64,000 bases of DNA from Acanthococcus lagerstroemiae (lineage: Eukaryota; Arthropoda; Insecta; Hemiptera; Eriococcidae): the NCBI GenBank assembly GCA_031841125.1, contig CM063106.1, positions 45,745,806 through 45,809,805 of the forward strand. The letters are read 5' to 3'. Each line of letters begins with the position of its first letter. The first letter of the stretch is position 1. A model generated the notes under the pieces. The model was not told the DNA's origin. It did not search any database and saw only the letters and a list, made by a program, of their open reading frames with translations. The position numbers and the translations under genes are program-made. Of this stretch, positions 24,310-35,100 are shown in pieces.

Positions 24310-26530
24310 TCAGGAGGGTAGATGGACTGCCATCAGCTTCCTACTCTGCCCATTTTTGAGCATAAACCTCCGTCAGCTCCCTCCATTTGTCTCTATCGTA
24401 TGTGAGGTTCGGCCACCCTACACCTAAAGCTCTTGTAAATTCATCTCGCCATCTAGTAGTTGGCCTCCCCCTTCTTCTGTTATGGTCATGCAGAGTCCAG
24501 AAGGTTGTTTGTGCGTTCCATTTGCGTTTTGTTCTGACTATCTCTAACCAGGTGCGTGCCCAGCATATTTCCATTTTAATTTCGCTATTATTCTACAGAG
24601 GCCCCGAGTTTTCAATTTCTGTTTTAGTTCCGCAATTCTTACTCGATTTTTAATTTTTATACTGAAAATAATTGTCATCATTGAGTTTTGCATTATTTGG
24701 AACTTTTTTATTTGTGCGCTTGTTAACGACCATGTTTGGGCTCCTTATGCCGCCACTGGGAATACACAGCTTTCCAGGATTTTTGATTTATTCTTTAATG
24801 ACATTTTTCCTTTAAGAATTTGTTTCAAAGTCCGAAATGATTTCCACGAATTTGTCTTTTTTTCACTAATTTCTTTTTCCTTCCTATTTTCGAACGATAT
24901 TATTTGTCCCAAATATTTATACTCATTCACCTTTTCAGTTTGTGTATTCCTAGACAGCATTATCCCGTTCCCATTCCTTTCTTGAGTCATTATTTTGCTT
25001 TTTGACATGTTTATTTCTAGGCCTACTTTCCTACTTTCTCTAGCTAGATCCTCTATCATTACCGGAATTTCTTCATTGTTTTTTCCAAATAATACATCAT
25101 CAGCAAATCATAAGTTCGTTAGCAGCCTACCATTTACGTTTATCCCTTTTCTTCCCAGCTTAGTTTCCTGAAGACAGACTCTAATACACTGTTAAAAATA
25201 TTTGGCGAAAGAGGGTCTCCCGGCCTAACCCCCCTTACAACTGGGAATGCTTCTCCTTTTACATCTAATGATATGAACGACTTTGAGTTTTGTATAAATT
25301 TTCCAGTATGTTTATTATTTCTGAGGGGACCCCTTAGGTTGCTAGTGCTATCCAAGCACTACTGTGATGGTAAATCGATCAAAAGCTTTATCAAAATCTA
25401 TAAATGTTAAGGTAACGTTGATACCACATTCATTAGTTTTCTCTATTACTTGATTTATTGTTCATATAGATGGTTAGCAGTTGAAAATTTCCTCCGGAAT
25501 CCTGCTTGCTCATCTGGCTGGCTATGTCTACAATATTGTAAACTCTTTCTTTCATAATTTTTATAAAGACTTCCCCAATGTTCGACGAAAGGCTATAATA
25601 GGGCGATAATTATTAATATTAGTACGATTGCCTTTTTTAAATAGAAGAATGATTTCTGACTCTCCCCATTGTGATGGTGTTTTACATGTTTTTAATATTG
25701 TATTAAACATATTGGTCAATGGCTCTGCTATTGTATCGGCAATCGCTTTTTAAAATACGTTTTCTATCAAGTGTGGCCCAGGAGCCTTCCCAGCTATAAC
25801 TTCCTTAAGAACTTTCTTTACCTCTTCTTTCAGGAATGGTAGACATTCACAGAGGCGGATTTATGCTAACCGCCGCTCTGGCCTTTTTTTTTTTTTTTTG
25901 CCGCCCTTCACACCCATCAAATTTTTTCACGTGTTTAGGCCTCTCCACTCAACAGCATTTGCATGTACAACTAACGAGGCATGATACATCGATTCGCGTC
26001 AATATTTTTTCAGACTTTTTCTTCTCATATCTTTTCTTTCTTTTCTCCATTTTCCCTTTCGTTTTTTGGGTTTTCTGTCCAAAGTGGCCGCCCCAAAAAT
26101 TTTTCCGCCCTGGGCTGCAGCCCAGGATAGCCCAATGGTAAATCCACCATTGGACATTCATCCTTATTACATATATATATGTCCTCTCCCATCCTCCCTC
26201 GAACTCCCATTTGTTTCTTCCTTCTTTCTAAAGCTATATAACGATTTGTAGAAGTTAGTAGCTTTTCCCACAATTTCCCTCTTGCCATACACTAGTGAAC
26301 CCTTATATCTTTTATACTAGGGAGCAAGTATGTACCTCTGCTTAGTTCTTTTTTTGTTTTTTGTTTTTTTATTGACCCGGTCCCTTCTAGGATTTCTTTC
26401 AACTTCTTTTCTTCGAATTTTTTACATCCTGCCGTGTTTCTTTCCTGCTTGTTTTGTTCAGTTCGGTTAGTTCAACCTTAGCCAAACCTGATCTGCAGCC
26501 TGATTGCTTCAGGAGTAATCTAAGCCCAAT
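24310..26530 (-). mobile_element. RTE-like LINE fragment, 5'-truncated, interrupted by a hAT MITE
   Basis: Minus-strand remnants in order: a segment with EEKKLKEILEGTGS near 26400; RT N-terminal AGKAPGP near 25780; RGVRPGDPLSPNIF near 25220; the catalytic FADD at 25096-25107; a thumb with NEYKYLG near 24920; and a C-terminal GRPTTRWRDEF ... DRDKWRELTEVYAQKW tail ending near 24340. This is the 3' signature of RTE/BovB-like elements. Several stops and frameshifts make it non-functional. The hAT MITE at 25850-26152 splits it. Confidence 0.85.
25850..26152. mobile_element. hAT-type MITE with perfect 8-bp TSD, inserted in the LINE
   Basis: Ends CAGAGGCGGATTTA and (inverted) CAATGGTGGATTTA. Flanked by the perfect 8-bp duplication GACATTCA (25842-25849 and 26153-26160). 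303 bp, no ORF of its own. Confidence 0.9.
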
Positions 26531-27032
26531 TTCATTGTCTTCCACAATAAATGCAATTCATTTTTAAGTCAACTTGTGTGAATATTATTTGTATCTGAAA
26601 GTGATTTCTTATTCCATTTAACAACGTAAGGCTGAGATTAAGAACAGGCCAATTGTAGCCAATGAAACAGACGGTAGAGTTCCTAAGATAGGGTTCAACG
26701 TTTCTTTTTCAACTATGAAAAACTACAATATAAAAATACACATGTTCTCAAGATCTCAACTGCTAATTCGTATTTCAGCTACTCGCCTTCTTTATGAACA
26801 TAAGATACGCAAATCTTATTCCATGACTACAAACGAAAACAAGTAGGTGGCGAAGTACAGCAAGAGAAATTTTATTAAAATCGGGTTCATTGCGCAGTTG
26901 GATAACATTCACTTAAATCGTCAACAATTAACATACTTCTATTACGAAAATAACGGTACCCTTCTGAACTTCTATGTCCTCATCTTAGGTCTTCACTTCA
27001 AAGAAATGTAAGACTCGAACAAAGTTGATTCC

Positions 27033-27231
27033 AGTTCATGAAAGTTCGTTCTCATGGCTCCAAGTTTTAACTTCGGTCTTTGGTGTTTGGAGCTCCTAAG
27101 CCGTTTTTGATTGTTGGAGCTTCTGCACTCTCAGTTCATGAACGTTTTCATCGATCCAAGTTTCAGCTTCGGTTTTTGGTGTTTGGAACTCCTACGCCGT
27201 TTTTGTTTTGGTTGTTGGAGCTTCTGCATCA
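27033..27231. repeat. Tandem duplication of about 100 bp at the GPKOW 3' end
   Basis: Unit starts AGTTCATGAA at 27033 and again at 27133. On the minus strand both copies encode a KTA-stop followed by a TPKTE word, so the duplicated unit covers the C-terminal codons and stop of the GPKOW-like ORF. Confidence 0.7.
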
Positions 27232-27815
27232 TCTTTGATTGGAGGAGTTTTCGCACCAAGGCACATGCGACCAGCTCGTAACGTTGGTTCCACAACTTCC
27301 ACGACTTTCTGTCTCTTCCCGACACCTTTACCCGGCGCCCAGCCCATACCTCTGAGCATGGCGTATCCAAACTGCGATATAGGAACACTTTCGTAATCGA
27401 CAGGTCCATCGTCAACTTCTTTTGCCGTCTTACTAAGCGGAATCGCTACGATTTCATTCTCACTAGCTTTTTTCGAGCCTTCTATCAGCTCTTGAATCGC
27501 GAGTTTTTCCAGCGATACTTTTTCATCGGTTTCGGTTTTACTTTCCGAGATATTCTTGTTCACAGATTTATTTTCCGATACATTCGTGTTCGCAGATTCT
27601 ATTTCTTGCATCCGTTTGTTGGAAACTCTTTCTTTCAAACTGGCATTTGGTTTAGATTCGATAATCAGCTCGGGCGGAGGCGCATCTCCTGACTTTTTCT
27701 CATTTTTATCGAACGATGTGATATATTCCACCTTTTCTTCAACTTCTGGTCGCCTGGCTTGAAGAGTGGTTTTGGTCTTCACCTTCGAGAAACTAAACGA
27801 AATTTTACCAGACAT
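27192..27815 (-). CDS. GPKOW: GPKOW-like G-patch protein, 207 aa, KOW domains missing
   Basis: GPKOW (yeast Spp2 relative) is a spliceosomal G-patch protein that activates a DEAH helicase. The ORF begins MSGKISFSFSKVKTK, matching the family's N-terminal SFxF start. It contains the conserved AIQELIEGSKK helix and a G-patch at about residues 143-190 (VPISQFGYAMLRGMGW then GKGVGK). The family core ends GLGLGA; here it reads RMCLGA. Family members are normally about twice this length with two KOW motifs, and none is found downstream: the reading frame stops within a 100-bp tandem duplication. This may be a truncated but expressed gene, a recent pseudogene, or the first exon of a longer gene whose later exons I cannot see. 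It is head-to-head with PPIL1, with 392 bp between start codons. Confidence 0.75.
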   Translation of the reverse strand: MSGKISFSFSKVKTKTTLQARRPEVEEKVEYITSFDKNEKKSGDAPPPELIIESKPNASLKERVSNKRMQEIESANTNVSENKSVNKNISESKTETDEKVSLEKLAIQELIEGSKKASENEIVAIPLSKTAKEVDDGPVDYESVPISQFGYAMLRGMGWAPGKGVGKRQKVVEVVEPTLRAGRMCLGAKTPPIKDDAEAPTTKTKTA

Positions 27816-28207
27816 CGTGAATTACACGACAAAACTGAATTAATATCGAATTAACTCCACAACATAGATGATAGATTTACTTATACTTGAGATAATAAAT
27901 AATTTTAACGCTTCGCAATATCAAAATTACGCAATTTACACCAAATGATAACAACTGTTTTCTCATTCAGAGTTGCCACTTTAACATTTATCAGAAATTT
28001 GTACAATTTATTAGTTTCATTCGTGGTCACACTGCGAATCATAAAGACCGGAAGCTCATAAACAGTCATAAACAAAACATCGATGAATGATGAAAACAGG
28101 AAACTGATATCCAAATCAGTCGACAACCGGCAAAGTTACTGATTTAATAAATTGTAATACAATTTATTGTATTCGTTAATTGTTGATAGTAGTTGATTGG
28201 GGTTAAG
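27816..28207. promoter_or_regulatory. Divergent promoter region, GPKOW-like / PPIL1
   Basis: 392 bp between the two divergent start codons. AT-rich with no defensible TATA box. The head-to-head layout implies a shared bidirectional promoter, which is inference. Confidence 0.5.
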
Positions 28208-29288
28208 ATGGCTGTGAATATTCCAGATAAATCATGGCAGCCTCCTCTCGTCGTTTTGGAGACCACGTAAGTTCATGAACTGTCTATTGAAAATATCGAA
28301 CACCCTCAATACCTACAACTCATATAATTGTGCTTTCTTGTATCTCATTCATATTTTCACTCCATACGTAATTTTTCAAACATGTCTCCATCAGTATTGT
28401 GAGATAGTTACCATCTCCTTCTGTTTCTCATTTCTAGGATGGGTGAAATAACCATAGAACTGTATTGGAAACATGCACCTAACACTTGCCGAAATTTCGC
28501 TGAGCTAGCCAGACGATGTTACTATAATAATGTGAAATTTCATCGAATAATTAGAGACTTCATGATTCAAGGTAAGATATCATAATAGTTCTGGATTTAG
28601 GAACAACTTAACGATAACCTCGATTTTCGTTTTCCGCGAGGTTCTTTAGTTAATTGTTCTAATTTTTTTCTCTCATCCTCTCCAATAACCAGATCATGAT
28701 GATAATAATCCATCGAATTTACGTTTCAGGCGGAGACCCTACTGGAACGGGCAAAGGTGGATCGTCGATTTACGGTAAAAAATTCAACGATGAAATTCAT
28801 GAAGATTTAAAACATACAGGTAATATGCATTAGTCGTCCTCTTGGATATACAATCCTTGAAGTTGATTTACTTCACACGATGGCATATTACTTTTGTCAG
28901 GAGCGGGTATCATATCAATGGCTAATTCTGGACCAAATACGAATGGATCTCAGTTCTTCATTACCCTTGCCCCCACGCAGTGGTTAGATGGAAAACACAC
29001 AATATTCGGTAAATCTTCACCTCTTTCCTATTCTTAATTTCTCATTATAATTATGATTATGTGCCGTCCTAAAGTTCCGGTGAACGATCTGAGTTTCTCT
29101 CTAATGATCGGACAGGAAATGAAATCTACTTGAAAGATATCGTATATTTACATTCGTTTTTATCCTGCGCAGGTCGAGTTTATTCTGGAATGAACGTTGT
29201 TAAAAGAATAGGGTTGGTTGAAACGGATAAAAGTGATAGACCTGTGGATGATGTGAAAATTGTTAAAGCTTATGTCAAACAAGACTGA
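28208..29288 (+). CDS. PPIL1: Peptidyl-prolyl isomerase-like 1 (spliceosomal cyclophilin), 5 exons, 168 aa
   Basis: Cyclophilin-type PPIase that joins the activated spliceosome through SKIP/SNW1. Exons: 28208-28266, 28438-28571, 28730-28819, 28901-29008, 29173-29288 (507 nt, all GT-AG, phases consistent). The protein starts [13 protein letters not shown] and carries the catalytic [13 protein letters not shown] block, [29 protein letters not shown], and the PPIL1-typical end [12 protein letters not shown]. Human PPIL1 has 166 aa, so the gene is complete. The start ATG gives the conserved N-terminus. It appears functional. Its neighbour on the opposite strand is another spliceosomal factor. Confidence 0.96.
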
Positions 29289-29737
29289 ATCTACTTGTCT
29301 ATATGCAGACAGATTCCTCCAAAGAAATGGACTTGTGTTTTCATCTTCACAGTCACGAATCTGGGCACCATGGTTGCCGAATCAGTTGTAGCTGACGGAG
29401 TGATTGGTGTTATGATCGACGGTTGATGTACTTCGTAATTTTGAAATAGATTTCGTACGAATGCTCACCTGTTTAGTATTTATTGCCAGTTAGGCTGATC
29501 TGTATTTGTGTCTTTATTTTCAAGAATCAAAATTGAAAGCGGAAAATCGAATTCCGAGGTAATCAAAAGCCCCTCTGCAAACATTACCAAACATAAAATT
29601 GTACAGAGAAATTTACTTCACACAATCATACATACACTTTACGTACAGGCTCGGTACAAAACTTCACATATTCAACGAGGAAATTAAACGATTAAATAAT
29701 AGTAGAAAAAAACATGTTGCAGTCAAAAAACAAAAAT
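29289..29737. other. Convergent 3' ends of PPIL1 and fibrillarin
   Basis: 449 bp of non-coding DNA between the two stop codons. On the minus strand an AATAAA overlaps the fibrillarin stop (CTAAATAAA), but it is probably too close to be the main polyadenylation signal. Confidence 0.4.
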
Positions 29738-30721
29738 TTATTTAGCTTTAGGAGGCGATCGATATACGCCAACTACGACGGCGTGATCACGTTCGTACGG
29801 TTCTAACGTCAGCTGTTCCAACGGTTTCAGTTTGTCAGCTTGCATTTTCTTAATTTCATTAGCGAACACAGCTTCTGGTTCGGCCGTACTGTCGATACAA
29901 TTTGCTTTAATTGATATCACAAAATGGCCATTATTCTTCAAATAATGTTGCGCGTTGATAGCTACTATTCTTTCTTGATCTGGCTGGGCTACATCCGCAA
30001 AAATGCAATCGACCATACCAACCAGCATGCGATATTTGAGCGGGTGTCTAGCATCCTCGATTATTGGTATTATATTAGTTCGTTTTTTCGCTACATTCAG
30101 TAAATCACGGCCGGATCGGTGGGAGAATTCAACGGCATAAACTAACCCATCGGGTCCAACAATATCTGATACGTGCGACACTGTCGTACCGGACGCAGCA
30201 CCAAGGTACAACACCTTCGATCCAGGTGCCATGTGTATCTCATCGATACCTCCTAATATTGCAGCGGCTAATTTCGATCTGAACGGATTCCATACTCTAT
30301 ACTCAATTTTTTCGCCTTCATTTTCCACAGTGATGCGTTTCTCGCCGTATACTGATTCACCCACAACCATATTTTTGGTAACTAAGGCGTCTTCTTTTCC
30401 TCGGGCAATAAATACCCCACCGTGTCGGTGCGGTTCGATCACTACGGTTTTTCCTCCTTTGAAACCCGGCTTTCCACCACGACCACCACGGCCCCCACCT
30501 CCGCCACGACCACCGAAGCCACCACGGCCTCCACCTCCTCGGCCGCCGAAACCTCCGCGGCCGCCTCCTCCTCGACCGCCAAAACCACCTCCACCTCCTC
30601 GGCCTCCAAAACCGCCTCCTCCTCGGCCGCCGAAACCTCCTCGTCCGCCACGACCTCCGAAACCACCGCGTCCGCCACCGGAGTTACGTCCACCGCCTTC
30701 TCCGAAACTCGGTTTGCCCAT
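29738..30721 (-). CDS. FBL: Fibrillarin, rRNA 2'-O-methyltransferase, 327 aa
   Basis: Catalytic subunit of box C/D snoRNPs in the nucleolus, using S-adenosylmethionine. Residues about 8-83 are a glycine/arginine-rich (GAR) domain of GGRGG and GGFGGRG units. The methyltransferase domain follows from [19 protein letters not shown], with the SAM-binding [17 protein letters not shown] and the catalytic tetrad context [23 protein letters not shown] and [10 protein letters not shown] start at the ATG at 30721 ([10 protein letters not shown]). The frame extends 10 codons upstream, but a splice acceptor (TTTTGTAG, then ATTGAAAATC) lies just before this ATG, so those codons are intronic or UTR. The CDS is a single exon and intact. 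Long antisense ORFs over the GAR region are artefacts of its composition. Confidence 0.97.
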   Translation of the reverse strand: MGKPSFGEGGGRNSGGGRGGFGGRGGRGGFGGRGGGGFGGRGGGGGFGGRGGGGRGGFGGRGGGGRGGFGGRGGGGGRGGRGGKPGFKGGKTVVIEPHRHGGVFIARGKEDALVTKNMVVGESVYGEKRITVENEGEKIEYRVWNPFRSKLAAAILGGIDEIHMAPGSKVLYLGAASGTTVSHVSDIVGPDGLVYAVEFSHRSGRDLLNVAKKRTNIIPIIEDARHPLKYRMLVGMVDCIFADVAQPDQERIVAINAQHYLKNNGHFVISIKANCIDSTAEPEAVFANEIKKMQADKLKPLEQLTLEPYERDHAVVVGVYRSPPKAK

Positions 30722-32167
30722 GATTTTCAATCTACAAAATAGCACAGACATCGGAAAACGTAGTAATAAATGGTTGTTACAAAATTTAATGAAAATTATT
30801 ATTGAAATTTATCAAGTAATGAGAGGTAGTAATTCCAACGAAATACATAAAAATTCAAACTGCACGCACTCAGTTGAAAAAGATACTCGCACGGATCAAA
30901 TAGCAGGGTTTGAGCCTACAATCTAAGAGCATGAATGAGCCTAACATTGTATGTGTACGATAGCAACATGGACACTAAGAAGTTCCAGCACTTTTCCAAC
31001 GAACATAATCATTGGAAATTCAACATTCGATTTCTACCGGAAATGACAGATAGGTCCGTTATATTCTAGTATACCAGATTACCAAGTAAATTCAATGATT
31101 GCCAACAGAAGTTTATGTACTGAACAAAATCAAAAGACATAGTAGTTTTTATACAAGTTCACTAGTTAACTGGAATTAATTTTTGAACAAAACTGTAGCC
31201 GGCAGCGCATCAAACATGGTTAACGCAGTTTAAGAATGTATTGATCGGCATTGCGGTACATTGACTTGTAGCATGCAGTACCGAACCATCGCAATGCTAA
31301 ACATTCAATTCAATAATCTGGATGAATGTAAGAACTACAGAATTAATATAGACGTATAGGCGTACGTAAACTTAATAATACTTACGGTTGAAACGATGAT
31401 ATCAATTTAATCAGATGATTCCTTGTGCCAACAAATAGTTGTTTTTGTTTACGTAAGGTTCTACAGCGAAGTACTATTACTTCAAAGAATGATATTCAGA
31501 TATTTACTGTTCATTAAAACACGGTTTTAATTATTGTAATGGTATCCTGACGTATCGAAATAAATTAATATAACCCGAAATGATCGGCTAGGGCGCCACA
31601 GAAGCACGAAAAGCACGTTTTCTTGACTATGTTTTGTGTTTTGTTTTTTTCATTTTTATTGAAACACATCAGGTCAGGCCTCCAGCATTGCCAGATCTGA
31701 GCAGCGATCAGCCAAGGAGCCAGCAGCCGTACTACCATGTCTTGTATGTCACAAAAAAAAAGGACTCTAACAACGAACAAATTCAGTCCTTATTTTGAAA
31801 CTCTTTTGGATACAAAATTGTGAGGATCTGGGCACAAGTGACGTCACTACGAACTAGTCGTCGTTATCAAGTTATCATTTATCATCTGTTATCAATCATA
31901 ACGGAATTATTATCAGTTGATTATGGTATGGTTGAATCACGGCCACGGTTGAGTGCATTCTGAGGTCTTATTTAGCTTTATTGCGGTGCGTGCTGACAAT
32001 TACGTATCTGCTGGCTTTCATTTGCCGCGTGCACCTTGCATCATCAGATTCACGTGTAATCTTGTATCTGATTGATGGTCTTATTTTAACTTGTAGCCAC
32101 ATCGCAAAGTACCTACTGATTATCAGTTAAGTTACTTTATGTCGTTGAATTTTTTGTATTGATAATC
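30722..32167. other. Spacer between fibrillarin and valyl-tRNA synthetase promoters
   Basis: Divergent upstream regions. Probably holds a fibrillarin 5' UTR intron (acceptor just upstream of the ATG) and the ValRS promoter. No coding region, RNA gene or mobile element is supported. Confidence 0.4.
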
Positions 32168-35100
32168 ATGGATGAAAGTGCCACAGATGCTCCAAAAAAG
32201 ACTCCCAAACAACTGGAGAAAGAAGCCAAGAAGCAAGCGAAGCTGGAGAAATTCAAACAGAAACAAGAGCAAAAAACAGTTACAGTTAATGTAGCTCCAA
32301 GTGAGGTAAATAATTTAAATTTATAATCTTGAGTCACGGGGAAAAGGTTTTGAAGTTTTACGTGTTGGGTTTCAGAAAAAAGACAAGAAAAAGGAAGCCG
32401 TGAAAGAAACAATAGAGTACACCGGTAACACGGCTCTTGGTGAGAAGAAAAATGTTGCCACGGAAATGCCAAAAGCGTACAGTCCAGCGTACGTCGAAGC
32501 AGCATGGTATACGTGGTGGGAAAAAGAAGGATTTTTCAAGCCCGAATACGGGGTTAGTACTTTTTATGATGTTATCGTGATTGCTTCAAACCTATATGCT
32601 ACTTTTGTTCTGGAATAATCAGTTAATTTTTTATGAATGTTTTTGTAATAGCCGCATTTCACATTATTCTAATATTGTACTGATTCCTGATTACTAACTA
32701 GATGTTCTTCTCTTTAGAAAGAGTCTCTGCAAAAGAAGATAGCGAAAGGAAAATTCGTGATAGTGATCCCACCGCCGAACGTGACCGGAACGCTACACGT
32801 TGGTCATGCTCTTACGAATTCGATCGAAGATGCCATAACAAGATGGTAGATTATTGATCCTTCATTTTATGTTTTCTGTACGTTTCAAGTTACGTATTCA
32901 TTATTCATTTGCGTTACAGGCATCGCATGAAAGGCCATTTAACTTTATGGAATCCAGGCTGTGATCACGCTGGTATTGCAACGCAAGTGGTAGTCGAGAA
33001 GAAACTGTGGCGGGACTGTAAGAAGACACGCCACGATGTCGGACGAGAAGAGTTCATTAAAAAAATATGGGAGTGGAAAAATGAGTAAGACTATCTTTGA
33101 TTTACTGTTCATTTAATTGGAACATGGATAACTTTAGTCATTCATTCGATAGTTAGTACCACCAGATTCCTGACCAGTGTCCCCGAAAAATTACATGAGT
33201 GGACTGTTCACCTTATTCAAACAGCTAAATTACTGGGGAAAATCGGTTACCCTAAGATACTGTCTGAGCCCGTCAACTATCCCGCCAGCCTTATAGACTT
33301 ATAGCAGACAGATAGACAAATTAAGAGGTGATATGACACGAAGCAGCCGTGCAAATATTTCTCTCCATTCTCGTCGGAACAAGAACTCTGGCATTCAAGG
33401 GCAGATAGGCTGTGAAATTGTCAGCCAGACAGTCGGGGATCAGTGAACAGTGAAAAATGGCTAGACAGTGACGCACGCAGGCGAGTTCTGATGTAAAAGT
33501 TGAGTTACCAGGAAGTGAAGCCTTTTTATCAGAACTAAAATTGTACTCGTAATATTAGGTCTTCTCAGATCTTATATTCGATGAATTATTTGCACGTCTG
33601 ATGCACATTCCAGGAAAGGAGATCGAATATATACTCAATTACGAAAATTGGGTTCATCGCTAGATTGGGATCGAGCTCGTTTTACGATGGATGAGCGATG
33701 TTCAAAGGCTGTGATTGAAGCGTTTGTTCGATTGCATGAAAGTGGCGACATCTACCGCAGTAACCGACTCGTAAACTGGTCCTGCACTCTGAAATCGGCC
33801 ATCTCCGACATAGAGGTTTGAAACTAAACCCCATTCCTGGTACTTCAGTATGTTTCCTTTTGTTAAATAATTCAATGTGTAATCTAGGTTGACAAAGTGG
33901 AATTGTCGGGCAGAACTTTGTTATCGGTTCCGGGATACAATGCAAAGATCGAATTTGGAGTACTAGTGCTTTTCGCTTACGAGATAGAACAAGGAGATAA
34001 TGCTGCTGAAACAGAATATTTAGTTGTGGCTACTACTCGTGTAGAAACGATGTTGGGTGATTCTGCAATCGCCGTTCATCCTGATGACTCGAGATACAAA
34101 CATGTACACGGGAAGTATGCGAAACATCCATTCTGCCAACGGAGACTGCCAATCGTGTGCGACGAATTCGTTGACATGGAGTTCGGAACTGGTAACTGAA
34201 ACCTCAGAATTCGATATCCTTGTAGGGTCAAATTTTCGAAACAGTGTTGATGCTTGTATTTATCTAGGCGCTGTAAAAATCACTCCAGCTCACGACCCAA
34301 ATGATTATGAAGTTGGTAAACGTCATAATTTGCCGTTTATTACGATTTTTAGCGACAATGGTGAGATTATCGGTGACTGTAGTCAATTTGTTGTAGGTAT
34401 TTTTTCACCGAAATTCGTATTTTTACGCGCATTCGATAATTTAGAAAGGATGACAAATTAAATTATTACATCTTCAATTGTAGGGTATGAAACGATTCGA
34501 TGCAAGAAAAGCAGTGTTAGAAGAGCTGAAGAAGAAAGGATTGTTCAGAGAAATAAAAGACAATCCGATGGTGGTTCCTGTTTGCAATCGATCCAAGGAT
34601 ATTGTTGAGCCGCTGATCAAACCTCAATGGTTGGTTGATTTCGCTCATGTAGCTAGGTTTTAGTCTGGTTAATTTATTAAAACATCGATTATTGCAGGTA
34701 TGTGAAATGCGATGCTATGGCTCTGAATGCTATCAATGCTGTGAAAAATGGTGAGCTGAAAATTATTCCCGAAAACCACGTGAAGACGTGGTATCATTGG
34801 ATGGAAAATATCAGGCATGTTTGAAAAATGTTTCTCAGTTGTATTCTGTGGTTTACGTAAAACCACATTTGTTAAACCAGTGATTTCGATTTCAGGGATT
34901 GGTGCATATCTCGTCAGTTGTGGTGGGGTCACAGAATTCCGGCCTATCGTGTATTCACTAATGATTCATCGGCTAAATCGAAATTTGTGAGTTTTATTCT
35001 GTGCTACTCATGTTATATTCGTTGCTGGCAAAAATGTTTAAATGATTACACTATACAAATTACAGGAGCAAGAAGAATTCTGGGTGAGTGGCAGATCAGA

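Noticed and set aside
25836..26288. Several overlapping ORFs on both strands around the poly-T tract
   Set aside because: They arise from the hAT MITE and the flanking LINE sequence, not from a gene.
30722..30751. Ten-codon N-terminal extension of fibrillarin
   Set aside because: A splice acceptor lies between the upstream ATG and the MGKPSFG start, and family members start with the GAR domain.
30231..30926. Long proline-rich plus-strand ORFs opposite fibrillarin
   Set aside because: They are antisense readings of the GGR repeats; the fibrillarin frame on the minus strand has clear homology and codon structure.
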